A program made the translations under genes and the position numbers. A DNA stretch of 64,000 bases, from positions 434,001-498,000 of the forward strand of contig NZ_QNRF01000002.1 in assembly GCF_003314975.1 (NCBI RefSeq), written 5' to 3'. This stretch comes from Marinomonas aquiplantarum. Lineage in GTDB: Bacteria > Pseudomonadota > Gammaproteobacteria > Pseudomonadales > Marinomonadaceae. Of this stretch, positions 29,875-36,643 are shown in pieces (position 1 is the first letter of the stretch; every line of letters begins with the position of its first letter). The notes beneath the pieces were generated by a model that saw only the letters and a list, made by a program, of their open reading frames with translations, did no database searches and was not told the origin of the DNA.

Positions 29875-30087
29875 TTAATAATGTGGCGGTGTTTCATTGT
29901 CATTAATGGATTGCTGCTGTCGATAGCTTTCCAATTGTTTTGCAAACAAGCCTAACTGTTCTTGCAGTATTAGCATGTCTTTTTGTTGTCGAATCAGTGC
30001 CTGATTTAAACTGTCAATGGTGTCTTCTTGAAACTGTACTTTCATCTCTAATTCATCGATACGTAGATTGAGTTGTGAGGTATTCAT
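29875..30087 (-). CDS. slyX: SlyX family coiled-coil protein
   Basis: Small protein of unknown biochemical role, 70 aa. It is mostly a heptad-repeat coiled coil (LNLRIDELEMKVQFQEDTID, then LNQALIRQQKDMLILQEQL) and ends in the typical PPHY tail, all hallmarks of SlyX. It has its own promoter region or a very short one upstream of 30087. Confidence 0.9.
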   Translation of the reverse strand: MNTSQLNLRIDELEMKVQFQEDTIDSLNQALIRQQKDMLILQEQLGLFAKQLESYRQQQSINDNETPPHY

Positions 30088-30374
30088 AGAGGCCTTCTGT
30101 GTGTTAATCTTATTAAGCTAAGCTCATATTTTTACAGTCATTCTCTAAAAAATTACATGACTTATGTTGCGGTCATTTATAAAGTAAGAATGGCGTGAAA
30201 ATTGCCTATTGATAGGATGCAGGTATTTTACTCTCATCTTTATTGGCTTCACATGGCATTTAAGAAAGAGTTTGGTAAAAATATCTATATATTCACTTTT
30301 ACTAACACGAAGCTGGCTTTATTTGGCCAATTTCGCATCACAATACTATTTAATAAGATAAGAGATATATTGTT
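30088..30374. other. AT-rich leader region upstream of the cold-shock-domain gene
   Basis: This 287 bp gap separates slyX (minus) from the cold-shock-domain gene (plus). A possible promoter is TTGCCT (30202-30207) with TATTTT (30224-30229), 16 bp apart, which would give a leader of roughly 140 nt. A 41-codon open frame (30253-30378, starting MAFKKEFG) ends by overlapping the next start as ATGA. It has no Shine-Dalgarno and may be chance. Confidence 0.35.
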
Positions 30375-30833
30375 ATGAATGATCATCAAGATAATTTTTC
30401 GAGTCAAGGTACGCCGAGTGCCGGTTTTTTTTCATTGCGCGCTTTTATTGTTAGCTTAGTTATCGCACTTATTGTGCCATTGCTAATTGCAGGGGTTTTA
30501 AAAGAAGAGATTGCCACAAACTACCTAGTGTACTTTGGTTTTGTTCTAGTATCGGTTTACCTTGGTACTATGGTAAGTCAAATTCGTGTGTCTGGATCAG
30601 CTGGTCATGAAGATGACGATGATGACCGCGAGCAAGGCACTGTGAAGTGGTTTAACTCTTCAAAGGGCTTTGGTTTTCTAACCATGGAAAACGGTGACGA
30701 TGTGTTTGTTCATTACCGTGCGATTCGTGGCCGTGGTCGTCGATTCCTAGTTGAGGGTCAACTTGTTCGCTTTTATGTCACTGAAGGTGAAAAAGGTAAG
30801 CAAGCTGAAAACGTATCCATTGTTCGCGGCTAA
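30375..30833 (+). CDS. Membrane-anchored cold-shock-domain protein
   Basis: A 152 aa two-part protein. Residues 22-42 and 50-68 form two membrane helices, followed by a very acidic linker (79-86, HEDDDDDRE-like), and residues 87-152 form a complete cold-shock domain with RNP1 (KGFGFL, 97-102) and RNP2 (VFVHY, 110-114). This would tether a single-stranded nucleic-acid-binding domain to the cytoplasmic face of the inner membrane. Free CspA proteins have about 70 aa and no membrane part. The order (membrane part first) differs from CSD-DUF1294 proteins. Substrate unknown. tpx follows after 29 bp. Confidence 0.88.
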   Translation: MNDHQDNFSSQGTPSAGFFSLRAFIVSLVIALIVPLLIAGVLKEEIATNYLVYFGFVLVSVYLGTMVSQIRVSGSAGHEDDDDDREQGTVKWFNSSKGFGFLTMENGDDVFVHYRAIRGRGRRFLVEGQLVRFYVTEGEKGKQAENVSIVRG

Positions 30834-30862
30834 TTATCGCGATTGAATTTAAAGAGGCAAAT

Positions 30863-31357
30863 ATGGCTCAGGTAACATTGAAAGGAAATCCTTTTGAGAC
30901 AGTCGGTACTTTACCTGCTGTTGGGACTCAAGCTCCTGATTTTGAATTGGTTAAAACAGACTTGTCTGTAACAACGCTAGCCGATTACCAGGGTGCTAAA
31001 TTAGTATTGAATATTTTTCCATCTATCGACACGCCAACTTGTGCTACATCCGTTCGCAAGTTCAACGAATCAGCAGCGGCCTTAAAAGGGGTTAATGTGA
31101 TTTGTGTGTCTGCGGATCTGCCTTTCGCGGCAGCTCGTTTCTGCGGTGCTGAAGGCATTGATAATGTGGATACAGGCTCTAGCTTCCGTTCTACTTTTGG
31201 AGCGGACTATGGCTTGTCTTTTGCTAATGGTCCGTTGGCTGGTTTGTTGTCTCGTTCTGTTATTGTACTGGATGAGTCTGGCAAGGTGCTTTATTCTGAG
31301 CAAGTGGCAGAGACAGCAGATGAGCCTAACTATGAAGCCGCATTAGCGTCTTTGTAA
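30863..31357 (+). CDS. tpx: Thiol peroxidase Tpx
   Basis: Atypical 2-Cys peroxiredoxin that reduces alkyl hydroperoxides with thioredoxin. It is 164 aa, with peroxidatic C60 in DTPTCATSVRKF and resolving C94 in FCGAEG, and the family GNPFETVG / PDFELV N-terminus. It lies 29 bp after the cold-shock-domain gene and ends before a strong intrinsic terminator. Confidence 0.96.
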   Translation: MAQVTLKGNPFETVGTLPAVGTQAPDFELVKTDLSVTTLADYQGAKLVLNIFPSIDTPTCATSVRKFNESAAALKGVNVICVSADLPFAAARFCGAEGIDNVDTGSSFRSTFGADYGLSFANGPLAGLLSRSVIVLDESGKVLYSEQVAETADEPNYEAALASL

Positions 31358-31370
31358 TTTTGATGTTCAT

Positions 31371-31405
31371 AAAAAAAATCCCAGCCTTTGGCTGGGATTT
31401 TTTTA
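31371..31405. terminator. Bidirectional intrinsic terminator between tpx and panD
   Basis: A perfect 9 bp stem ATCCCAGCC/GGCTGGGAT (31378-31386, 31390-31398) with a 3 nt loop is flanked by eight A on the left and seven T on the right. It can therefore stop tpx transcription (plus) and panD transcription (minus). Confidence 0.92.
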
Positions 31406-31436
31406 TCTACAGATTCACTGCATTAACAATGCAGAT

Positions 31437-31817
31437 TTAATCTTTTTGCATTGGAATGGTGTTAGTTGATCGCTCAACACTGTTATCTTTATTGAGATAA
31501 ACCAGCTTAGGTTTAAATTGATCAGCTTCTGCTTCATCAAGCTGGCCATAAGCGGCGATGATGACACGATCTCCTACTTGTACACGACGAGCAGCTGCGC
31601 CATTCATAGAAATAGTGCCTGAACCAGCTTCAGCTAAAATGACGTAAGTATGAAAGCGTTCGCCATTATCGACATTGTAAATATCAATTTTTTCAAATTC
31701 ACGAAAACCCGCTAATTCGACTAGGTCTTTGTCGATTGCGCATGAACCGTCGTACCAAAGCTCAGCTTGGGTAACGCTGGCCATATGAAGTTTGCCTTTC
31801 AAAAGTGTTACTTGCAT
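31437..31817 (-). CDS. panD: Aspartate 1-decarboxylase (proenzyme)
   Basis: Makes beta-alanine from aspartate for pantothenate and CoA. The 126 aa proenzyme self-cleaves between G24 and S25 (WYDGSCAID), leaving a pyruvoyl group; K9 in the LLKGKLH start and the NGAAAR segment near residue 72 are also conserved. panB and panC are not adjacent. It sits 58 bp downstream of two unknown genes following dapE on the same strand. Confidence 0.96.
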   Translation of the reverse strand: MQVTLLKGKLHMASVTQAELWYDGSCAIDKDLVELAGFREFEKIDIYNVDNGERFHTYVILAEAGSGTISMNGAAARRVQVGDRVIIAAYGQLDEAEADQFKPKLVYLNKDNSVERSTNTIPMQKD

Positions 31818-31875
31818 TACAGTCTCTCTACTCTTATTTTCTTGGTGCGCTTATACCTTGTGGGTGTCAGCGATA

Positions 31876-32250
31876 TTACGTCCAAATGAATGGTCCTTCG
31901 CCCTGTTGGTTGATTCGCCACCATTGGTCAGGGTCTTGTTCGCCAGCTTCTTCCCATCCTTGATAATTGCAGCGGACTTCACAATTTAGGGTGGAGAAGG
32001 CTTGTCTAGCGCAAGCCATATCGTCTTCCCAAGGGGTTTTGTCAGAGTCAAACCATACCGACGTAAAGCGCTTTCCTGCGGCTTGTTCTAAGATGGTGAC
32101 CTTGATGTCTGCCTGTTGATATTCGAAGGTGAGTTTAGTGCAGACCGCTGTAGGCTGCGTTTTCTCAATGACGTTGAACTCGCCTTCTAGCCAATTGATG
32201 ATTTTATCAGTTGGACAGGATAGTAGGTAAATTTCGATGTCAGTTTGCAT
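31876..32250 (-). CDS. Unknown conserved-looking protein (124 aa)
   Basis: Family not recognised. It is soluble, with mixed alpha/beta character: MQTDIEIYLLSCPTDKIINW at the start, then a run of strands, and an acidic Trp-rich end (EAGEQDPDQWWRINQQGEG). I choose the ATG at 32250, because AAGGG lies 9 bp before it; an ATG at 32259 would have the same AAGGG immediately adjacent, which is too close. It overlaps the preceding membrane-protein gene by 11 bp, so the two are translationally linked. No function assigned. Confidence 0.72.
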   Translation of the reverse strand: MQTDIEIYLLSCPTDKIINWLEGEFNVIEKTQPTAVCTKLTFEYQQADIKVTILEQAAGKRFTSVWFDSDKTPWEDDMACARQAFSTLNCEVRCNYQGWEEAGEQDPDQWWRINQQGEGPFIWT

Positions 32251-32521
32251 CGTCTTCATCCCTTTTTTGTAGCATATGATAAATCCTTAAGACGCTCATT
32301 GATAGATAACCAGCCATTGTCCAGATCACACCGCAGCTTGCTAAGATCAAACCAAATAGGGCAATGATTTCTTGTGAGAGTGATTCATTTAATACTCGGT
32401 CAGATACCATCAGCACTAAAACACCAAAAACAAAAAGCAAGCCGCCTTGAATCATTTTGATCAAGGCGAGTTTTGGACTGTTGCCTAGCTTCATGGCTAA
32501 TCGGTGGATTTTTTCTCTCAT
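32240..32521 (-). CDS. Unknown two-helix membrane protein (93 aa)
   Basis: Family not recognised. There is a basic N-terminus, two hydrophobic helices (about residues 22-40 and 49-73) and an acidic tail ending RDEDDAN. It begins 10 bp after dapE and overlaps the next unknown gene by 11 bp, so it is likely expressed with dapE. It might be a small membrane anchor for the downstream soluble partner; this is inference only. Confidence 0.7.
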   Translation of the reverse strand: MREKIHRLAMKLGNSPKLALIKMIQGGLLFVFGVLVLMVSDRVLNESLSQEIIALFGLILASCGVIWTMAGYLSMSVLRIYHMLQKRDEDDAN

Positions 32522-32531
32522 TGTTGAATCG

Positions 32532-33677
32532 TTATTTTGTCTTCACAAACAGGTTTTCTAAAATACCAGAATACACATTGGATAGCTGTTCTAGACTGTT
32601 GGCGTCTACACATTCGTTGATCTGGTGAATGGTGGCGTTTATTGGTCCAAGTTCGACAACTTGAGTGCCCATTTTAGCGATAAAGCGGCCATCGGAAGTG
32701 CCTCCAGAGGTGGATAGCTCTGGTGTGATGCCAACGTTCGCTTCTATTGCCTCAACCATAGCATCAACCAGTTCGCCCGGCTTAGTTAAGAAAGGAAGGC
32801 CGTTGTAAGTCCAGTCAATGTGGTATTCCAATTGATGTTGTTCAAGAATGCTTAACACGCGTTCTTTCAAGGCGTCAAAGTCCAGCTCAGACGAGAAACG
32901 GAAATTGAATTGAGCCTTTAGTGTGCCTGGAACAACATTGGTAGCACCTGTTCCTGCTTGGATATTAGAGACTTGAAAGCTGGTCGGCGGGAAGAAGTCA
33001 TTGCCATTATCCCAATGTGTATCAGCCATTTCCGCGAGAGCGGGTGCGGCTAGGTGAATTGGGTTGACGGCCAGATGAGGGTAAGCAACATGACCTTGTT
33101 TACCATAGACAGTAAGATCACCGCTAAACGAACCGCGACGACCATTTTTGATAATGTCACCAAGTTGCTTCGTACTGGATGGTTCACCAACAATACACCA
33201 ATCGACTTTTTCATTACGTTCCATCAAGGCGTCGACGACTCGTGTAGTGCCATCAACAAAAGGGCCTTCTTCGTCACTGGTAATGAGGAAGGAGATTTGT
33301 CCTGGATGATTTGGGTGGGCTTGTACAAAGTTTTCCACCGCTGTGACCATGGCGGCTAAGCTGCCTTTCATATCAGCGGCACCACGTCCGTAAAGCATGC
33401 CATCAATGATTTCTGGCTGGAAAGGTGGAACTTTCCATTCGCTTTCAGGACCAGTTGGTACGACGTCTGTATGACCAGCGAAACAAAGGTTTGGTCCCGA
33501 GTCTCCGCGTTTTGCATAGAAATTTTTCACTTCGCCAAAAGGCATTTTTTCGACCTTAAAACCAAGCTTTTCGAGGCGTTGGATCATCACTTCTTGGCAG
33601 CCAGCGTCTTCTGGTGTAACGGAAGGACGTGAAATAAGATCTATGGCAAGTTTTAGGGTAGGAGACAAGTCAGACAT
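32532..33677 (-). CDS. dapE: Succinyl-diaminopimelate desuccinylase
   Basis: Zinc metallohydrolase releasing LL-diaminopimelate in lysine and peptidoglycan precursor synthesis. It has 381 aa. M20-family metal motifs: [11 protein letters not shown] (His, Asp), [14 protein letters not shown] (bridging Asp), TSDEEGPF (Glu pair) and [12 protein letters not shown] near the C-terminus. It belongs to the same pathway as dapD and dapC nearby. It heads a likely unit with the two unknown genes and perhaps panD. Confidence 0.97.
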   Translation of the reverse strand: MSDLSPTLKLAIDLISRPSVTPEDAGCQEVMIQRLEKLGFKVEKMPFGEVKNFYAKRGDSGPNLCFAGHTDVVPTGPESEWKVPPFQPEIIDGMLYGRGAADMKGSLAAMVTAVENFVQAHPNHPGQISFLITSDEEGPFVDGTTRVVDALMERNEKVDWCIVGEPSSTKQLGDIIKNGRRGSFSGDLTVYGKQGHVAYPHLAVNPIHLAAPALAEMADTHWDNGNDFFPPTSFQVSNIQAGTGATNVVPGTLKAQFNFRFSSELDFDALKERVLSILEQHQLEYHIDWTYNGLPFLTKPGELVDAMVEAIEANVGITPELSTSGGTSDGRFIAKMGTQVVELGPINATIHQINECVDANSLEQLSNVYSGILENLFVKTK

Positions 33678-33756
33678 TCTTTACCTTTGTGTTGGTTTTA
33701 GCTACTTTATAAAAGATTCTGTTACTATAACAGGAGATTTGTATAAAGGTGGGATT

Positions 33757-33954
33757 ATGAAGCTAGGTGTTGTCATTTTATTGAGTTCTGTTGTTGCTGG
33801 TTGCAGTTTTTTTGGACAACAACCCGTCATTCAGGAATCTTTTTTCGTTCCCGTCATTCGTTCGGATGTATCGACTTCAGGATACACGCCAACCGTTACG
33901 CCTATGACTCAAAGAAAGGAAACACCTCGTATTTATACCCCAGTTTTACGTTAA
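33757..33954 (+). CDS. Small predicted lipoprotein (65 aa)
   Basis: A signal peptide MKLGVVILLSSVVAGC with the lipobox VAGC gives a 50-residue mature lipoprotein rich in Thr, Pro and Val. No recognised domain. I start it at the ATG at 33757; an in-frame extension back to 33643 would run over the dapE start and lacks a signal sequence at its N-terminus. It is divergent from dapE and its stop overlaps the yffB stop by 4 bp. Confidence 0.65.
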   Translation: MKLGVVILLSSVVAGCSFFGQQPVIQESFFVPVIRSDVSTSGYTPTVTPMTQRKETPRIYTPVLR

Positions 33955-34295
33955 AGTAAGGCTTGGGTATATTGTTCGGCATTAAATCCTAAATACACAT
34001 CATTGTTTTTCACAATAAGTGGGCGTTTAATCACTGAAGGCTGTTCAAGCATAAGTGCAACCGCATTGCTTTCATTCATATTCTCTTTCACGTCATCAGT
34101 CAGCTTACGCCAAGTTGTGCCACGTTTATTAATGACGGCTTCCCAACCCAGTTTCGCGACCCACGTGGCAGCTAGTTCTGCATTCACGCCTTCTTTTTTA
34201 TAATCATGGAATTGATATTCCACTTGGTGCTCATCAAGCCAGCGAAAAGCTTTTTTCATCGTGTCGCAATTTTTAATGCCGTAAATATTCAGCAT
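33951..34295 (-). CDS. yffB: ArsC/Spx-family thioredoxin-fold protein YffB
   Basis: A 114 aa protein of the arsenate-reductase-like family. The N-terminus IYGIKNCDTMKKAFRWLDEH carries the single Cys of the YffB type, and the later segment VIKRPLIVKNNDVYLGFN has the conserved RP(L/I) loop. The family is glutathione-linked, but its physiological role is not settled. It is regularly found beside dap genes, as here between dapD and dapE. Confidence 0.88.
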   Translation of the reverse strand: MLNIYGIKNCDTMKKAFRWLDEHQVEYQFHDYKKEGVNAELAATWVAKLGWEAVINKRGTTWRKLTDDVKENMNESNAVALMLEQPSVIKRPLIVKNNDVYLGFNAEQYTQALL

Positions 34296-34320
34296 GACGG
34301 ACTCCCATAAGGTTAATGAT

Positions 34321-34356
34321 AAAAAGATGGCGCTTTAACGTTACATTAAAGCGCCA
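34321..34356 (-). terminator. Intrinsic terminator after dapD
   Basis: A perfect 11 bp stem TGGCGCTTTAA/TTAAAGCGCCA (34328-34338, 34346-34356) with a 7 nt loop is followed on the minus strand by CTTTTT. It separates dapD from yffB. Confidence 0.85.
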
Positions 34357-34375
34357 CGATTTGGCTTATTAAAGA

Positions 34376-35413
34376 CTAGTTATGTGCGTGCAATGCTTCG
34401 TTCAAAGCAATGGCAGTCTTATTGGTTTTGCATTCAATTGCGCCGGTTTCAGAATTACGACGGAACAATAGATCTGATTGACCAGACAAGTCGCGGGCTT
34501 TAACGGTAGAGACAACTTGGTTGTCTTCATCCAGTACGGTTACTTTAGAGCCTGCAGTGATGTACAAGCCAGATTCAACTGTACAGCGATCGCCTAGACC
34601 AATGCCAATACCTGCGTTCGCACCAATCAAACATTGCTCACCAACACCAATGACAATGTTGCCGCCACCAGATAGAGTTCCCATAGTTGAACAGCCGCCG
34701 CCCAAGTCAGAGCCATTACCAACAACAACGCCTGCTGAAATACGACCTTCAACCATGCTAGTGCCAAGTGTACCGGCATTGAAGTTAACAAAACCTTCGT
34801 GCATTACTGTGGTGCCTTCACCTAAATGAGCGCCAAGACGGATGCGTGCTGCATCGCCAACACGAATACCAGCTGGTACAACAAAGTTAAGCATTTTAGG
34901 GAATTTATCTACGCTAAAGACTTCAATGGTACGACCTTCCATACGAGCGCTTAGTTGGCGGTCAGCAAGTTCGCGAACATCAATAGGGCCTTCGCTGGTC
35001 CAAGCAGTGTTAATCAATAGACCGAACATACCATCCAGTACAGTGCTGTGTGGTTTAACTAGGCGATGCGAGATAAGTTGCAGTTTCAAGTAAACCTCAG
35101 CTGGATTGCTTGGGGCTTCATCTGTTGCCAAGACACATAGAATAACAGGCTGAGTAGAGGCTTTCAGGCGAGAAGCCAATTCAGCTTGTTCAATGTTACC
35201 GGCTTTTAGTAGGTTCATGTGAAGGCGGTTTAGATCGCTTTCATCTAGAACGAGTGTGCTGTTACCGCCTTCATAATTTGTGCTTTCTACTAACGCGTCA
35301 AGCGTGGTCTTTTCAGCGCCTAAGCAAGGTGCGGAATAAAAGACTTCAAGCCAGTCGCCTTCTTTGTTTTGAGTGCCGATACCAAGACCGAATGCAAAAA
35401 TTGAGTTACTCAT
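34376..35413 (-). CDS. dapD: 2,3,4,5-Tetrahydropyridine-2,6-dicarboxylate N-succinyltransferase (long form)
   Basis: Acylates tetrahydrodipicolinate with succinyl-CoA in the diaminopimelate pathway. At 345 aa it is the long pseudomonad-type DapD, not the 274 aa enterobacterial form. A left-handed beta-helix is visible as hexapeptide-like turns (RIRLGAHLGEGTTVMHEGFV, then GNGSDLGGGCSTMGTLSGG). It is followed by a strong terminator and preceded by dapC (35 bp). Confidence 0.94.
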   Translation of the reverse strand: MSNSIFAFGLGIGTQNKEGDWLEVFYSAPCLGAEKTTLDALVESTNYEGGNSTLVLDESDLNRLHMNLLKAGNIEQAELASRLKASTQPVILCVLATDEAPSNPAEVYLKLQLISHRLVKPHSTVLDGMFGLLINTAWTSEGPIDVRELADRQLSARMEGRTIEVFSVDKFPKMLNFVVPAGIRVGDAARIRLGAHLGEGTTVMHEGFVNFNAGTLGTSMVEGRISAGVVVGNGSDLGGGCSTMGTLSGGGNIVIGVGEQCLIGANAGIGIGLGDRCTVESGLYITAGSKVTVLDEDNQVVSTVKARDLSGQSDLLFRRNSETGAIECKTNKTAIALNEALHAHN

Positions 35414-35448
35414 GTATTTATCTCCAACTGAGTTGTATAGCTAAGGGG

Positions 35449-36636
35449 TTATCTGCGACTGAGGAAGGCGTTTATTCTGTGTGCCGCCTCAGTGCATTCT
35501 GATTCTTCGGCAACCAATGCCATGCGAACATGTTGGCTGCCAGGATTGTGTCCGTCTACTTCACGACCAAGGTAACTGCCAGGCAATACCAAAACGGCTT
35601 CTTCTTGGTATAACGCAGTGCAGAATTCCTCGTCAGACATGGTCAGTTGTGGCCATAAATAGAAGCCCGCTTCGGGCTTGCTGACCTGCATGACGGGTTC
35701 GAGTATGTCTAACACAGCGTCAAATTTACGAGTATAAATTTGACGGTTTTCGATCACGTGCTGTTCATCATTCCAAGCGGCAATAGAGGCCATTTGATGA
35801 TGGATTGGCATGGCGCAGCCTTGATAGGTGCGATACAGCAGGAAAGGCTTGAGTATGTCGGCATCTCCAGCGACAAATCCCGATCTTAGACCTGGTAGAT
35901 TAGAGCGTTTGGAAAGTGATTGGAAAATCAGACAATGCTTATAGTCTAAGTGGCCTAGTTGCTGACAAGCTTCTAATAAGCCTAAAGGCGCTGCTTCGCC
36001 GAAGTAAATTTCTGAGTAGCATTCGTCTGCGACGATTGTGAAATTAAACTGTTTGGCCTTTTCAATAAGAAAGGCGTATTCCTCTAGGGTTGTAATGGTG
36101 CCGCTTGGGTTGTTTGGTGAGCAGACAAATAAAATCTCACAACGTTTCCAAACCTCATCGGTTACCGCTTGGTAATCGATTTTATATTGGTTGCTGGCAT
36201 CGCATGGCAAGAAATGGCGATCAGCACCCGCCAGAATCGCGGCACCTTCATAAATTTGGTAAAAAGGGTTAGGACTAATCACGAGTGGAGAGGTTTTTTC
36301 TCCGACCAATGTTTGGGTAATGGCGAACAGGGCTTCACGTGTGCCAGTGACAGGCAACACTTGAGTATCGGGGTTTAGATCGTCCAATTGGAAGCGAGCT
36401 TTGGTCCAGTCGCTGATGGCTTGGCGTAATGCGGCCTCACCTTTGGTGCTCGGGTATTTGCTCACACCATTAAGGTTATTGGCCAGAGCTTCCATCGCCA
36501 CTTGAGGCGCCTGATGTTGTGGCTCACCAATGGTTAGCTTGATCAGCGTCTTATCTGGGTTAGGCTGTATGTCTTCTAAGAGCTCAGCTAACTTCTGAAA
36601 TGGGTAAGGATGTAAGGAATCAATAAATGGGTTCAT
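35449..36636 (-). CDS. dapC: N-succinyldiaminopimelate aminotransferase (fold type I PLP)
   Basis: Aminotransferase of the diaminopimelate pathway. I place the start at 36636 (395 aa, MNPFIDSLHPYPFQKL), since the longer frame to 36672 would overlap the end of glnD. PLP-binding features: LPVTGTREALFAI, FVCSPNNPSGT, VADECYSEIYFG and the PLP lysine in FQSLSKRSNLPGLRSGF. The role follows from its place between glnD and dapD, as in pseudomonads; by sequence alone it is a class I aminotransferase. Confidence 0.9.
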   Translation of the reverse strand: MNPFIDSLHPYPFQKLAELLEDIQPNPDKTLIKLTIGEPQHQAPQVAMEALANNLNGVSKYPSTKGEAALRQAISDWTKARFQLDDLNPDTQVLPVTGTREALFAITQTLVGEKTSPLVISPNPFYQIYEGAAILAGADRHFLPCDASNQYKIDYQAVTDEVWKRCEILFVCSPNNPSGTITTLEEYAFLIEKAKQFNFTIVADECYSEIYFGEAAPLGLLEACQQLGHLDYKHCLIFQSLSKRSNLPGLRSGFVAGDADILKPFLLYRTYQGCAMPIHHQMASIAAWNDEQHVIENRQIYTRKFDAVLDILEPVMQVSKPEAGFYLWPQLTMSDEEFCTALYQEEAVLVLPGSYLGREVDGHNPGSQHVRMALVAEESECTEAAHRINAFLSRR

Positions 36637-36643
36637 GTTTTCT

